DNA from: Tillus elongatus
Lineage: Eukaryota > Arthropoda > Insecta > Coleoptera > Cleridae
Direction of reading: 5' to 3'
DNA length: 64,000 bases
Assembly (NCBI GenBank): GCA_964006375.1
Contig: OZ023265.1
Coordinates: 115,251,358 to 115,315,357, forward strand
The translations under genes and the position numbers were made by a program. Of this stretch, positions 1-12,447 are shown one piece after another (the stretch's first letter is position 1; the number at the start of each line of letters is the position of its first letter). Under the pieces are notes generated by a model that made no database searches, had not been told where the DNA came from, and saw only the letters and a program-made list of their open reading frames with translations.

Positions 1-950
1 GGTACCTTTTTTATGATTTAGTTTTTTTTAATCTAGCCTAATTAAAAGTTAAAGTTCATCGATTTTATAGCAAATGAAATTTTATATATTTTCTTCCTCT
101 TGTAAATTTTTCGACAAACCACCCGTTTTTGAGAAAAGTGAGATTTTTTGAGATGAGATCAAAACAAAATTATGTCCCTTGAAGACTTTATTAAACACTA
201 ACATATCAGAAATTTAGCAAACGCTATTAAAAAATAAAAACATGAAAAGCGCAAAGGATATTGTTCGAAGTGACTTCCATTTTCTTTCACACACAATTGC
301 ACCCATCGTCAAAAATTAAGGTCGACTCTGTTACGTAATTGGGTGTCACTTTTAATAATGGTCCACTTATTATTGATGCTACTCCACAAATCTTCCTTAG
401 TTTAAAGTGGTATCAAAGACACAGATTCTTTTAAAGGAACGCGTTTCCCGAGCCCTACGTTTATAATTGGCAACATTGACGATGTGGTATATTACGATTA
501 GGAAATCTTCTTCGATATACCTCTACACTTTTGCGGCAATTACTTTCGCAAAACCCTAATACCATAAGCATTCCAAGTTGTTCATTAGCCGAGAATTTTC
601 CAGCCATTTTGAGCAACAAATTATTATCACAAAAGAAAACAAGAAACACAAGACATTATTGTAAAACTAAATAAATTTAAGTAATGTCAGATTTGACAAC
701 AAATGTAACCTAGCAACAGGTGACTTGCGGAGCGCCCAAGGCATCCGCTATGAGACTAATGTTTAATAAACTCTTCAAGGGCATAATTTTGTTTTGATCT
801 CAACTATAAAAATCTCAATTTTCTTAAAAACTGGTGGTTTGTCGAAAAGTGACAAAAGGAGAAAGGATAGAAAATTTAATTTTCTATAAGACTAATGGAC
901 TTTAACTTTTAACTAGCTTAGGGTTTAAAAATTCAAATCATTAAAAGGGT
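1..950. mobile_element. Internally deleted mariner-like element with long terminal inverted repeats, cut by the window edge
   Basis: Bases 1-200 and about 756-950 are imperfect inverted copies of each other: for example, the left arm's TTAATCTAGCCTAATTAAAAG region mirrors the right arm's TTTTAACTAGCTTAGGGTTT. The right arm continues outward to GGGTGACCCACCCC, so the true left end probably lies before base 1. The interior holds only the two ends of a DUF4817-type transposase reading frame on the minus strand. Long inverted repeats with a gutted transposase fit a non-autonomous derivative of a Tc1/mariner-superfamily element. Target-site duplication cannot be judged because the left end is missing. 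Confidence 0.65.
280..649 (-). pseudogene. Mariner-like transposase remnant: N-terminal helix-turn-helix joined to the C-terminal tail
   Basis: The first 62 codons (649 to 461) hold a methionine start and a segment with FCESNCRKSVEVYRRRFPNR, the pattern of the N-terminal DUF4817-like helix-turn-helix of insect mariner-like transposases, which binds the element's ends. The frame stops at 461. Downstream on the same strand, around 330-280, a tail reading VKENGSHFEQ resembles the conserved C-terminal end of the same family (consensus near NGGHFEHL). The catalytic DDE/D core of about 200 residues is absent between them. The remnant is flanked by long inverted repeats. It could not catalyse transposition itself. 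Family assignment is from motif recognition only. Confidence 0.6.
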
Positions 951-1129
951 GACCCACCCCTAATTCACCCTTTTTGAGTTTATATTTACTTCAAATTTTT
1001 GTCAAATAAGGATGTTGATCAAAGAAAACCATCTACCAAATTTGGTTGTTGTACGTTGGGGCGCTGCTGCAATACAGTAGTGTCTTGTAATTATTAAAAA
1101 ATCTTCCGAGGTCAATGTTTCACCAACCA

Positions 1130-1247
1130 TGGGCGTCAGAGGAAAGTTTTATATAAAGAAGCGGCATGCTTTGAGGTCCTGTGTGTATGCGTGTAGAGGA
1201 CCTCAAAACATGCCGATTTTTATATAAATTTTTCTCTGGCACCCACA
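1130..1247. repeat. Hairpin (foldback) repeat
   Basis: Two arms of about 50 bp (1130-1180 and 1197-1247) are inverted copies with roughly one mismatch in five bases, separated by 16 bases. The inner parts GCATGCTTTGAGGTCCT and AGGACCTCAAAACATGC match best. It could be a small foldback MITE or the remnant of one; no clear target duplication is visible. Confidence 0.6.
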
Positions 1248-1259
1248 GTTGGATACGTA

Positions 1260-1990
1260 AACTTTTAGTTTAATTTTTTGTAATATGTCCGCAAAGGTAG
1301 AAGTCCAAGAGTGTCAAACCTGAAGATCTTGCAGACCAGTTCGATGGTCCTAGCTGCCTTATCCACATGTCTTCGAACATTAAAGTGATATCTTGGGATA
1401 CTTTCTAGGTGGATCGGAGCTCCATCCACCTGATATCAACAGTTTGTTCTCAAGTTCAAGGGCAGGTCATCAAGAAAATCGACAACCACAATCCTTCATA
1501 AATTTTGGTAACGTTACGTCGTTAACACGCCCTCATAAATCATATACGAAAACCTGTTATCCATCATAAGGCAAAATATATTGAAATTAAAATTAACTTG
1601 ATAGTTTCTTTCTCTGATATCATGGTCATTAGGTCTATTAAACAGCCACTCACGCGAAAATTTATATTCGTTCGTCCAGATAATTTTCCTCAAAAACTTA
1701 TCGTTCTCTTTACTTCGAGACATAGCATCTCACAGTAACTCTGTCGTCGGAGTCTTCAAGATATAAGTCTGGTACTATCGAGAACTTGTAGTCGTGGGAG
1801 TGATGCTTCTTAGAAATCCTCTGTACTGAACAGCTACTGATTCCCAGATTTTCTTTAGCAGCTCGAACTGAGACGTAGGATTGATCTCGAAATTGGTCAA
1901 GGTATTCAACTCTTCCTCTTCGTTATCAATTGCGGTTTTTGGTCGATTTAACACTTGACCAATTTATCTAAAACGCACACAATTTGCTAC
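1260..1990 (-). pseudogene. Broken mariner-like transposase (catalytic region)
   Basis: Reading the minus strand from about 1990 to 1260, several frames together give the catalytic half of a mariner-like transposase of the type found in many insects. The frame at 1723-1514 has KIIWTNEYKFS (family pattern IIWTDE.F, so the first catalytic Asp appears as Asn), then a segment resembling FQVRFSFNVWCG. Further down, pieces resemble the motif running from the FLDDLPLELR region through WPARSPDLTPLDFFLWGH (here about RSSGLTLLDFYLCGH). Stops and frameshifts separate the pieces. No inverted ends were recognised. It is distinct from the element at 1-950. Confidence 0.6.
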
Positions 1991-3314
1991 TTTTTTGGAA
2001 ATCATTCCAGATTGAAGTTACATTGACTGTAACTGACCTGACCTGACCTGACCAGCAGTCATATTTTTCAAAAATATATTTTTCTTAAAAACCGTAATAG
2101 ATGGACATGGTGTACTGAATAAAAAATAATCAAAATTAGGATGTCCATCTAAAAATGCAAAAATATACAAGCTGTTCTATTTGAAATAACAAACTTGATG
2201 GCGACTACCGGTATAACTTAAAATGCTAGAAATATCACCATATTTTAGTTAAGGAGAATGTAATCAATTATAGCTTATTCTACATTTTCCGATTTTTATT
2301 CTGTCCAGTACTCCATAAAATTCGAAGGACCGATCTCGCTGAGGCACCCTATATGGTATACTTTCTATTTAGTGGCTATTGATTTAAACAAAAAACTGCT
2401 GTCGTGTTTTCGCGGAATACTTCCTTTCCTAATTGAGATTTTGTAAATATTGTTTTTTTATGTACGCAATTGAGCGTGTTATTAAGTAGTTATAAATAAA
2501 CATTATGAACAGAAGCGACCAATCGTGTTTTATATTCCTCATAAATTACTTGAGTTTGCTCAACATCTCTGCAAGCTTCAGATTAAAGCAATTTATTACT
2601 ATTACCATAATGTAATTTGCCAAAACAAGTATTAATCTTTGCACTTCTTCCTTTGCAAATGACTGTACACGCGGTTGCTGACGGTTTTAATAATAAAAGA
2701 CGCAAAGGAATAATGGTTATCTAGGGAGCTGTTTCTTTTTTCAGAAAATTTTACGCTTGGGGGCTTTTGGTAGGTTCGGTTTTATGGAATTAATTTTAAA
2801 CGAATTTAGTTGACCTGTTTTTTATGTCTGTATATATTATGTGTGTATATAATTTTGTAATGTTTAAGTCGATAATCAGAGTGTATTCCCGTGGTCAAAT
2901 GTTAAAACAAGTAGGGGAGAGTCGGGCAGCCAAAATCACTTAAACAAAACATCACTTATTCCTGAAATATAAAAGATTATTTAACTTTTTTGAGTTATAA
3001 TGAACGGTATACATTATTTTAAGAAATCCTAGGTTGACCAGAGAGACAATTTTTTTTTACAAATTTAGAGTATTTTGTTGATATAATCGATTTATCTATA
3101 CCCCCACGTAAAAGGAATCATATCCTATGTCAAAAGGAATCAAATTGCAATAAGAGAAGATAAATTATAAATGTCACAAAAGAATATAAAACAATATCTA
3201 TCTCATTTTTAATAATATTTAATTGAAATGAGGGTGTATTTCATGTGAATAATATGAACTAAAAAATATAAACAATGTCTGTATTCTCACGAAAAATACC
3301 AAAAAATAACAATA
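1991..3314. other. AT-rich non-coding stretch
   Basis: No gene or recognisable element. A short tandem run of the pentamer TGACC lies near 2036-2053 and a similar one at 6041-6053. A short TATA-rich patch lies near 2828-2850. The rest is ordinary AT-rich sequence. Confidence 0.5.
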
Positions 3315-4750
3315 TTAGTGATTATGAGTAAATCTATGTGAGTTATTGTCTCTTGGAGAGGAGATCATTTCTGCAGCAGTCAGAGATATAAATACTACTT
3401 TTGTAATCTGTACACAATGTATGGGCCCAGTTTTCGCACATGTTACATTATATCCCCACGCAACACCGGGATTGGAGTTTCTGAAGATATCTTCACACAG
3501 AAGACATGGAGTGTCTCCTTCATCTGGAGAAGACATTTCAGGTAAAGCGGACAAGGCATTCTCAATTTTAAGGGATCACTGTTCTCGTTGAACGCCTTTA
3601 TCACTCATTTCTTTCTTTATTGGTGTGGAGGTCAATATTTCTGACATTTGTATCTTTCTTCTGGTTTTAGTTTGATTTCTTCTGTCACATTTTGGGAGTA
3701 TCTAAATGTGAATGGTATTTATTTTATGATTTATTTCCAAGGGTATAACCCCTTCCTGCGTAAAATAATCGATTTCAGAAGGATAAGCTTGTGAGATCTC
3801 GCCATTGCTATATCGTTCATTCGGAGTGGTTTCATTTTCTCTCCGTAGGATATCAATTGCATTGAACACGATTACAGCGTGTTCTTCTCCCGAAACTGCT
3901 ATCACTGATGTGTCCAGATAAAGCGTTGGTGGATCGTCGGTACTTTTCAAAAGTATCTTACTGCATTCAGTAGTTAGCCTCATCTACGGGAAGGAAATCG
4001 ACATCTTTAAAAACGTCCATATCACACCTTGTGATTCCAGTTTTTTTCGACACCTTTAATATTCGTTGGCGTTGTAGCTCTTAAAATATGCTAAATATTT
4101 TCCGATTTCAAAGAATGTCACATGTTGAGCCGGTTGGGATTTTTTCCACTTATTTGTCTCACTCTGCAAGTATGTGCTAAATGGTCCATAAACGGACACA
4201 TCCAATCTGTGAGTCATATGTGGTGGAACTGACAGAATTACGAAATGGTTTTGGGATGCATACTCAAGCACCTCGATGGATCTAGGAGAGGCATGATTGT
4301 CTAAGATTAAAAGAACTTCTTGCTCCCCTTTGGTCTTACATTATCTACGAAAAATTGCATCCATTGCAGATAAGCCTCAGAAGTAATCTATCCACAGGCA
4401 GCAAATAAATATAGAGAGCCTGGAGGAGTTACTTTATATTTAGGAGTTTTGTCTTTCTTGGAGAGACTAAAGTAGGCGAGATGAAACTGCCAGCAGCGGG
4501 GCAACTGCCAGTGCAGTGATCAATGATCCTCTGTTTGTGGAAGATATGCTTCCAACTTAATTTTTTCTACTACATAAATTACTTTAGGAGGTCTTTTTCC
4601 GAAGTTTGCATTTTCATTTCATCCACGTTGTATATATTATTAAGGTTTATATTGTGCCTTTCTATTCATCCTTCAAATTTTTAAAGAACCTCCGGACTTG
4701 AGTCCTGTTAAACCCACTAGCACGTGCTATACTGGTCGGGTGAGCGTAAG
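3315..4750 (-). pseudogene. Broken pogo/Tigger-type DDE transposase
   Basis: On the minus strand from about 4745 the sequence reads ARASGFNRTQVRRFFKNL, typical of a Tigger-like N-terminal region. It is followed by frameshifted catalytic-domain text, then LILDNHASPRSIEVLEYA at about 4310-4255 (the DNH motif with the second catalytic Asp). It continues with SVPPHMTHRLDVSVYGPF (family: PPH.SH..QPLDV..FGPF; the QP is missing). The tail (3554-3315) is Cys-rich, with PCLLCEDIFRNSNPGVAW matching the C-terminal zinc-finger-like end common in insect Tigger-like proteins. Several stops and shifts separate these parts, so the gene is dead. Length and order fit a single element of about 450 codons. Confidence 0.72.
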
Positions 4751-4936
4751 CTCAATTCAGGATAGCGCTGTATAAAATTGTAGTACTATTAATACCCAGC
4801 GGCACCATTTCGAAATGGATGAATAATTCGGTTTTTCGGCATTGATATGCTAATTCGCATAGACTTCTACAAGTCAGTCCATTAAATCTGCTATCCCAAT
4901 CTTTGATACGAGTCACGAACTCTCTCTCCTCTGTCG

Positions 4937-4937
<1 letters not shown>

Positions 4938-5015
<78 letters not shown>
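4938..5015. repeat. (TA)n microsatellite, about 39 units
   Basis: Uninterrupted TA dinucleotides, followed directly by the AAACATATAAAAATTGAAAC arm of the (TA)n-bearing interspersed repeat. Confidence 0.97.
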
Positions 5016-5018
<3 letters not shown>

Positions 5019-5160
5019 ATATAAAAATTGAAACTGACCCCGGATATGGGTTCTAGGGATCCTAAATCGCGCTCATTTGAAAAAAATTTTCAAAGTCTCA
5101 CCATCGATACTTCTCTATTAGTGAATTTTTTAAAATAAAAATCCACTAATATGTGTTATA
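5016..5160. repeat. (TA)n-bearing repeat family, GACCCCGGATATG arm
   Basis: After the TA run comes AAACATATAAAAATTGAAAC, then GACCCCGGATATGGGTTCTA, then CGCTCATTTGAAAAAA and an AT-rich end that ends in a short inverted motif (GTGAATTTTT...AAAATCCACTAA). The same order occurs after TA arrays at 5860, 11177, 30970, 41585, 48492, 50272 and 54121, and in reverse at 6320 and 62870. Confidence 0.75.
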
Positions 5161-5990
<830 letters not shown>

Positions 5991-6299
5991 AAAACATTTT
6001 ATTTCGAGAAACTTACTTTTTTGAATCAGAAAATAACTAACCTGACCTGACCTGATCCGACAGACATTGTCCTCTTCAAATTTCAATATGTCAAAAACGA
6101 CATTTACGCAGGTAGGGAAATGAATCGGACAAAAAATGACTTTGAATTTTTCCAGGGTTTTCCATTTTCTTATTTCTCAACAAACCTTTTCCGGACATTA
6201 CGAACATTTGTCAAATAAAATTAGCCATATCCTTACAGCCGTTCTCAAATGATGCGCTTACCAATGAACAGCAGTTTAATCTTTTGTGAATTTTCGTAG

Positions 6300-6650
6300 A
6301 AAAGATTAACTAATGGGGAGATCCCAACTTCTAAATTTTGAAAAGATTGTTTCAAATGAGCGCGAACTCGAACCCCGAGAACCCATACCCGGGGTCGTGT
6401 GTAGTCTATATTACATTCCTTTTGTGAGTGGCTAGGGTAAGTTCGTTAGCTAGGAAAATCGGACCAAGCTTCACGGAAAGATTTTGGGTTTTCTTTCGAA
6501 AAAAAAAAGAAAATAACTGAGCTGTGGTAACCAAATTTGGTACGTGGGTTGACGTTATAAAAATCAAACTAAGAAAAAGTTATCAGCATTTCATAAAAAA
6601 ATGTTTCTATGAAAATTCACTACCATAATGCACTTGCTGCGTCCAAACTT
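6300..6650. repeat. (TA)n-bearing repeat family, copy without TA expansion, reverse orientation
   Basis: 6320-6402 is the reverse complement of the GACCCCGGATATG arm (AATGAGCGCGAACTCGAACC, then ACCCATACCCGGGGTC). It runs into the second arm (6405-6650: GGTAAGTTCGTTAGCTAGGA, then ACCAAATTTGGTACG) and finishes with the shared end motif ACTACCATAATGCACTTGCT at about 6622-6645. No TA array is present between the arms, so this copy shows the unexpanded state. Confidence 0.65.
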
Positions 6651-6699
6651 GTATTTATATAGATGACAGGGTGGTTTTCCTTGTGTTTTCCTAGTCGTC

Positions 6700-8680
6700 G
6701 CGACAAGAATAAAACGTCTCGCATTGTGCAAAGCAACCAAATTGCTGGTGATTTCAGCCACTCAAAAGCCCTGGTTCTCTAAATCCTGTGACAAGGCCAG
6801 ACTTGAAAAGGTCAAAGCTCACAAAACGCTTCTACACAATCCCAGTCAAGAAAATCGTCAAGCATTCAACGACGCAAGAAACCGCTATGTCCGCATTCTT
6901 TCTGAGGCAAAAAACTCGTTTAATAACCACATCAAAAACAAAGTCCTCTCAAGCTCCAACGGCGGCAAACCCTTCTGGACTCTTGCTAAGTCTATTGGGA
7001 ATAATTTCTGCAAGAGCACGTTCCCACCTCTCGTCTCAGGTGATGAAATTGTTTCTACCGCCCTGGGCAAGGCTGAACTTTTTGCTTCGTTGTTCGCCGG
7101 AAATTCTACTCTCAACCCACCTCCAAATGTTCAACCACCAACAGTCCCCAATGTCGCGCATAAAATGACTGATATCATTTTCAAAACTAAAAAGGTACGA
7201 AAGATGCTCTCTTCTCTTAATACCAGGAAAGCCTCTGGCCTTGACGAGATCCCAGCAATTGTTCTCAAATAATGCGCACCAGAACTTGCTCCTGTCCTGA
7301 CTCGTCTGTTTCAGATATCTTACAATAAAGGCATATTCCCTAGTAACTGGAAAACTGCTCGAGTACAACCCATCCCCAAGAAAGGATCCAAAGCGCTTCC
7401 TAGCAATTACAGGCCTATTTCTCTCCTTTCAGTCATCTCTAAAGTGATGGAAAAGTATATAAACACCGAACTACTAAAATTCCTTGAAAAACACAGTCTA
7501 ATCCACGACAGACAGTATGGATTCCGTCAGCGCAGATCGACTGCCGACCTCCTTTCCTTTGTCACCCATTCTTGGAACAAGTCTATGGAACAACATGGTG
7601 AATCCCAGATTGTTGCTCTAGACATATCCAAAGCATTCGACCAGGTCTGGCACGCAGCGCTGCATAATAAACTTCCGGCCTATGGCCTACCACCAAAACT
7701 TTGTACCTGGACAGCAAATTTCCTCTCCAACAGGAGCATATCTGTTGTTGTGGATGGCCATTCCTCTAAACTGTATCCAATTAATGCAGGAGTTCCTCAA
7801 GGTTCAGCTTTAGCCCCTACTTTGTTTCCTCTCCACATCAATGACCTCCTCTCTAGCACATCCAACCCAGTTCACAGTTACGCGGACGACAGCACCCTCC
7901 ACTCAAACATACAATATTCTAAGCCTGTTTCTTTAGCCCAATTAGATGAGGATCGCAGACTCATGGAGGGTTCTGTCTCCGTAGACCTCCAAAAAATATT
8001 AGACTGGGGAAGTAGAAATCTTGTACAATTCAACCCCACCAAAACTAAGTCTTGCTTTCTTTCTCATTGTTACATCAATTGCAGAAGCGGCTGCTAAGAA
8101 ATTGGGTTTCCTCTTCCGGGCTCGCAAATACTTTTCACTAACTAATCTCTATACCTTATACACTTCACAAATAAGGCCAAACCTCGAATACTGCTCCCAC
8201 ATCTGGGGTGCAGCAGCCGCTTCTACACTCGCTATCCTGGACTCCATTCAAAAGAGAGTTATACGTCTCATCGGTGACCCTACCCTCACCCAAAGGCTTC
8301 CATCCCTTGCCCACCGACGTGCCGTTGGTGACCTCTCTCTCTTTTATAGATATCTGCACGGGCACTGCTCAGAGGAGCTTTCCTCCATAATTCCCCCACC
8401 TGCTGCCCCCAGCAGATCTACCAGGGGAACAGAGCGAATGCACCCTTTTAATGTCCAGGTCACCAGACATAGAACATCTTGTTATGCCCGCTCTTTTGTC
8501 CCGAGGACTTCCAAGTTGTGGAATTCCTTGCCGGCACATGTTTTTCCTTCTCCTCCGAACCTCCAAACCTTCAAGTCCAGAATTAACAAGCTGCCTCTTT
8601 CCTCCTTGTCAACACCCACGGTACGATAGTATTTATGCTGTAAGCCCTCGTGGTGTGTTGTTGACATAAAAAAAAAATGC
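6700..8680 (+). pseudogene. Jockey-like non-LTR retrotransposon, 5'-truncated ORF2 (reverse transcriptase)
   Basis: Codons from about 6724 read a linker (ATQKPWFSKSCDKARLEKVK) and then a full reverse transcriptase: PIPKKGSKALPSNYRPISLL, the EKHSLIHDRQYGFRQRRST region, ALDISKAFDQVWH with the first catalytic Asp, AGVPQGSALAPTLF, and YADD at about 7880 with the catalytic Asp pair. The C-terminal part (8021-8630) includes IRPNLEYCSHIW and TSKLWNSLPAHVFP. The 3' end carries an A-run at 8668-8677. Two lesions are clear: an in-frame TAA at 7270, and a deletion of about 113 bases near 8070 that shifts the frame, judged against the copy at 57.9-58.9 kb. The upstream endonuclease and ORF1 are missing. 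The element would copy its own RNA by target-primed reverse transcription if intact. Confidence 0.9.
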
Positions 8681-9170
8681 AGTCTGTTTGATGTCAAAGT
8701 TTCTAAATTACCACGTCAATAATTTGCGCCTGACACTTTTATATTATCCTTATGATGAAAAATAGAACCAGTTAATGTCGATATTTTCGCAGTAGTTGTT
8801 TAATTGACATAAACATTTAATACTTAATTGGCTTATTGTCTTTCCATCATAATGATTAATAGTCTTTCCCCAATAAGAATAGTATTAATAATTGAATCAT
8901 GAACGATACGATTATTTTTCGTCTGCGAGCTCAATATAGTTAATTAAAATTTATAAGGGGTGACAAGTGGTTTGATAAATGAAATTAACAGATTGTGATT
9001 AATGGCTTTGTGACTAGTCATCCATTGCTGTTATCGCTACAATCTCTGTTTTCACAAGTAGCTTATTTAATTTGTGTTCATTCACATCGGTGGCCCTCAT
9101 AATCCACTGTTGACTTATTTACTTAGCGCTTCCCTGTGAATGTTTTCTTAACTCTATGTTTTCTTTGCAG
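8681..9170. other. AT-rich flank upstream of the candidate exon
   Basis: No element or gene recognised. The last 25 bases before 9171 are a pyrimidine-rich tract ending TTTTCTTTGCAG, a good 3' splice acceptor. Confidence 0.45.
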
Positions 9171-9227
9171 GTCAGTATAAAATAAACACGACACCATGCG
9201 TAGTTGGATAACAAATGGAGTTTCAGC
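9171..9227 (+). CDS. Candidate start-codon exon of an unidentified host gene
   Basis: A strong 3' splice acceptor (TTTTCTTTGCAG, ending at 9170) is followed by 25 bases without an ATG. An ATG at 9196 stands in a good context (GACACCATG). It opens the peptide MRSWITNGVS and is followed at 9228 by the near-perfect donor GTAAGTAAA. The exon ends two bases into a codon. The coding piece is only 32 bases and I do not recognise the protein. It could be the second exon of a gene whose first exon is untranslated. The candidate exons at 23950 and 30344 continue the same frame. The splice signals are seen directly; that this is a real gene is inference. Confidence 0.45.
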
Positions 9228-10384
9228 GTAAGTAAATAAATGAAACAGTATTATTCCAACTGCAGGCCATATTATTGTAAAAAATAGTTTATTTTAATTT
9301 TTATCTTAAATTCAACCTTAATTAAAAATGCCCCATTTGAGACTGTAACATCGTTATAAAACTTTATATTTCCCGTACTTACTCTTATCTCACAAAGAAC
9401 TAAATTGAAACAAAAAATTTACCAAAAAAAAAACTTAATGAGACATTATTTTGTACATTGTAAAAAAATTAGGTATGAACTAATATTTAATTTTGTTGAT
9501 AATTCATATGGACCGAAGATATAATTTCAGATTATTCCATAAACCATTACCAACAAGATTAACTTGCTGGTAATGACTTTTTTCGGTTACATAAGAATTT
9601 TAGTTCTCACATATAATGTTTGTTTCTCAAGTTGAATAAACCCCAGCGAGTAAAGGTAGCTTTATCTGTAAATAGTATTTTATTAATAAGCTTTCGATCT
9701 GCATTCTGCTTGTTGCCAAAAAATAGCAAAATTATGGTCTAGCCGTAAGATGAGCTGGCAATAAATTTTGTATGGGTGGAAAGTAATATGGAGAAACCAA
9801 CATCCTCAGAACCGTTGGTCTGTTTAGAACTGACCTTATTTCTCTTTAACTAATTTTTGAATTATCTGCTACACGGACTAAAATCTCTTTTTCTTGTTCG
9901 AAAGAGATATTTTTGGACAGTCAAGGATATCTTGTTTTGGAAGAGATAAACTAGTTCCTCCTAGTCTAACAAAAAAGTCTGCGTTGTTTTAAGACTCTCG
10001 CTAAAGCCAAATTAGAAATGAGTTATTTTATCACTATAAGTCACGTATTTCTTTAATTATTAAAAAAAGGTGAAATCCAGTTACATTTACAATTACAATT
10101 ACATTAACAGCCTATATCTATATTTATTTTGACTTTTAGACTGACGTAAGTTTGGCCAGATCGTAGCGTTTTGTTATAAAGAATCAACTGGTACTGTGTA
10201 CCATTACTTTTGGAGCAGCCTCTATAACCAATATATTGCACACTAATGGTGTGTAACGATAAAAACTGTGCAAAGCAACTCTTGATGGGCTCTCTGTTTT
10301 TTTATAACTCATAAATTCCATTATATGTATTAAACCTTTTATTTAATAAACCGCTAAAGAGAGGAAAATAAAGTGTGCTATATG

Positions 10385-10387
<3 letters not shown>
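9228..10387. other. Non-coding stretch, possible intron
   Basis: No repeat family or gene recognised; AT-rich. If the exon at 9171 is real, this is the start of a long intron. Confidence 0.4.

Positions 10388-10467
<80 letters not shown>
10388..10467. repeat. (TA)n microsatellite, about 40 units
   Basis: Continuous TA run. Unlike most arrays here it lies about 70 bases outside the nearby MITE-like repeat. Confidence 0.97.
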
Positions 10468-10470
<3 letters not shown>

Positions 10471-10536
10471 GATAGTATAAGTATAAGTTTCAAAAATGTT
10501 TAACTTTACGATCGTACTTCTAAATAAAATAAAAGT

Positions 10537-10848
10537 CTGGACGCAGCAAGTGCGTTGTAATAGTGAATTTTCATAAAAATGTTTTAAATAGCAAATATTG
10601 TTTTTTTTTAAAAAAGCAGACATCAAATTTGGTTACCAGTATAACATATATAGTAGAAAAAGTGTACTGTATTTCATGAAAATAACTTTACTGTTTGAAA
10701 ATGTAAAAAAAATAGAAAATAAACTTTAAATGTTCCCGAAAAAACTAGTTTTCTGGCCAACGAACCTTATAGGATAATAGCAAATTGAGCTATTCAAATT
10801 TGAGGCATTCAATAAAAATAGACCATAACGCACTTGCCTAGTCCCGAA
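10537..10848. repeat. MITE-like element with shared inverted ends (about 312 bp)
   Basis: It starts CTGGACGCAGCAAGTGCGTT and ends with the inverted form ACCATAACGCACTTGCCTAG. The interior has ATCAAATTTGGTTACCAGTA and CTGGCCAACGAACCTTATAG. The same layout recurs at 40993-41366 and 49018-49330. Inverted ends and small size fit a non-autonomous DNA element; its autonomous partner is not evident. Confidence 0.7.
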
Positions 10849-10969
10849 TTTATTTTCTTACAAACATGCATATAATTTTGTTGTCGAAATTCCATACATT
10901 TAAGGTCATCTCAGAACTGATACTGATCGGGGGAATCCGTCTGTCAAATTAAAACAAACCATTTTTTAA

Positions 10970-11084
10970 TCTATTTCCACTGAGCAGATTTTTCTGGCTA
11001 ACGAACTTATTCAAGCCATCGGTAAAAGAAAGGTACTCACCAAATTTGATCAAAATCGGCCCCATTATTTTTTGAATTATCTGT

Positions 11085-11179
<95 letters not shown>

Positions 11180-11305
11180 ATATAAACTGACCCCGGATAT
11201 GTGTTCTCGGGGGCCTAATTAGTGCTCATTTGAAGGGATTTTTTCAAAATTCAAAAGTCGGGATCTCCTCATTAATGAATTTTTTTTAAAGAAAATTCGC
11301 TAAAA
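10970..11305. repeat. (TA)n-bearing repeat, both arms with TA array at 11089-11176
   Basis: The left arm reads TTCTGGCTAACGAACTTATT, then ACCAAATTTGATCAAAATCG and a TTTTTTGAATTATCTGTG segment. The TA array follows, then the right arm with GACCCCGGATATGTGTTCTC and CATTTGAAGGGA. The same order occurs at 49975-50400. Confidence 0.8.
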
Positions 11306-11702
11306 TTAATCGAGGTATTTTAGTGCCAACAAAGACGTTTTTTTTTACAATTTAGGGATTACGACAAACACTATATTAATGAATTTTCAATATCCGTCAT
11401 ACCTGATATACGAACTCTTCCGCAGTCTTAATAATGCAATGAAGATATGTCATACACATATCTTCATTGTTATCTTCAGAGTTCGTATATCAGCTATACC
11501 GGACATTTTTCCACCAAAAATATACCACAAAAATATTTTTTGAAAACGCTATATGTTTGTAAGTATTGCTGTAACTGGAATGAGACTTTACATGTGGCTA
11601 GAAAATGTGTAAATAAACCTATGTTGTAAGTTTTAAGTAATTTGGTTCACAGTATTTAGAATTTTTTTTTCCAAATTAAAAATAAAATCTGAAAGACATG
11701 AG

Positions 11703-11795
11703 TTAAAACGACTTAGTGGTTAAAGTCCAATGCCTGGCAGACAGAGTAGTTAACTGCCATGCGTAGATTGATTCATATAACAGGTATAGACCATA
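11703..11795 (+). repeat. tRNA-like segment 1 of the composite repeat
   Basis: CGACTTAGTGGTTAAAGTCC resembles the A box and D arm of a long-variable-arm tRNA (family pattern near GCCGAGTGGTTAAGGC). GTAGATTGATTCAT lies in the B-box position about 50 bases later. The same text occurs on the minus strand near 48130-48040 and 53720-53640. It does not fold into a full tRNA by eye, so it is likely a tRNA-derived Pol III promoter relic. Confidence 0.45.
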
Positions 11796-12447
11796 CATTA
11801 ACGGTAACCAAACAAAATAAATAACAGGCATAAAAGATACTACCCGAACCAACAATCGTGAAATCTCAGACACAAATATCGCAAATGGCAGACGACATGA
11901 AATAAATTTTCCAAGCGGTTGTTTTTTAACTGGGGGATTCGATTCATTTTTAAAACACAAATTGATATTTGTAGGTTTATAGAGAGATAAAAGAAATAAG
12001 TTAAAAGAGCCTGTTAGATTAGCATGCATAAGACAGGTTCTGCCATTGTAAAAAGCAAGGTCAGATGCATCTTTGTTCATTTTTAAGATTGACAGTGACG
12101 GAATTAGCCAGTTCTCGAAGTCAAAACGCTGATAAAAAAATATATATTTGTAGCTTGACGAACGGCCCCAAATAGAGTTTTAGACTGAAAGTGTAGCATA
12201 GTATAGTGGAAATGTAAACAAAATCAAGTCAACTCTCTATAAAATGATTTTATAATAGTTTGTTCCCTTATCCTCAATCTTAAACATAAGACATCATCTA
12301 AGACCGAAACAGCCGTTGAATATGTTTTGAGTAACAATCCTATTAATTCTGTAATTAATTGTTACGTTTCCTTTTAATATAATATAAAATATCTCGGGCA
12401 TGAACCGGCGTCAAGTATCATGTAAAGAAAAAGCTAGTTAACGTATC

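Noticed and set aside
461..649. Small gene of 62 codons
   Set aside because: It is the N-terminal tip of a mariner-like transposase inside inverted repeats, so it is annotated as a pseudogene, not a host gene.
11703..12080. 125-codon minus-strand frame
   Set aside because: It runs against the composite repeat through tRNA-like text, and the two other copies have stops at different places.
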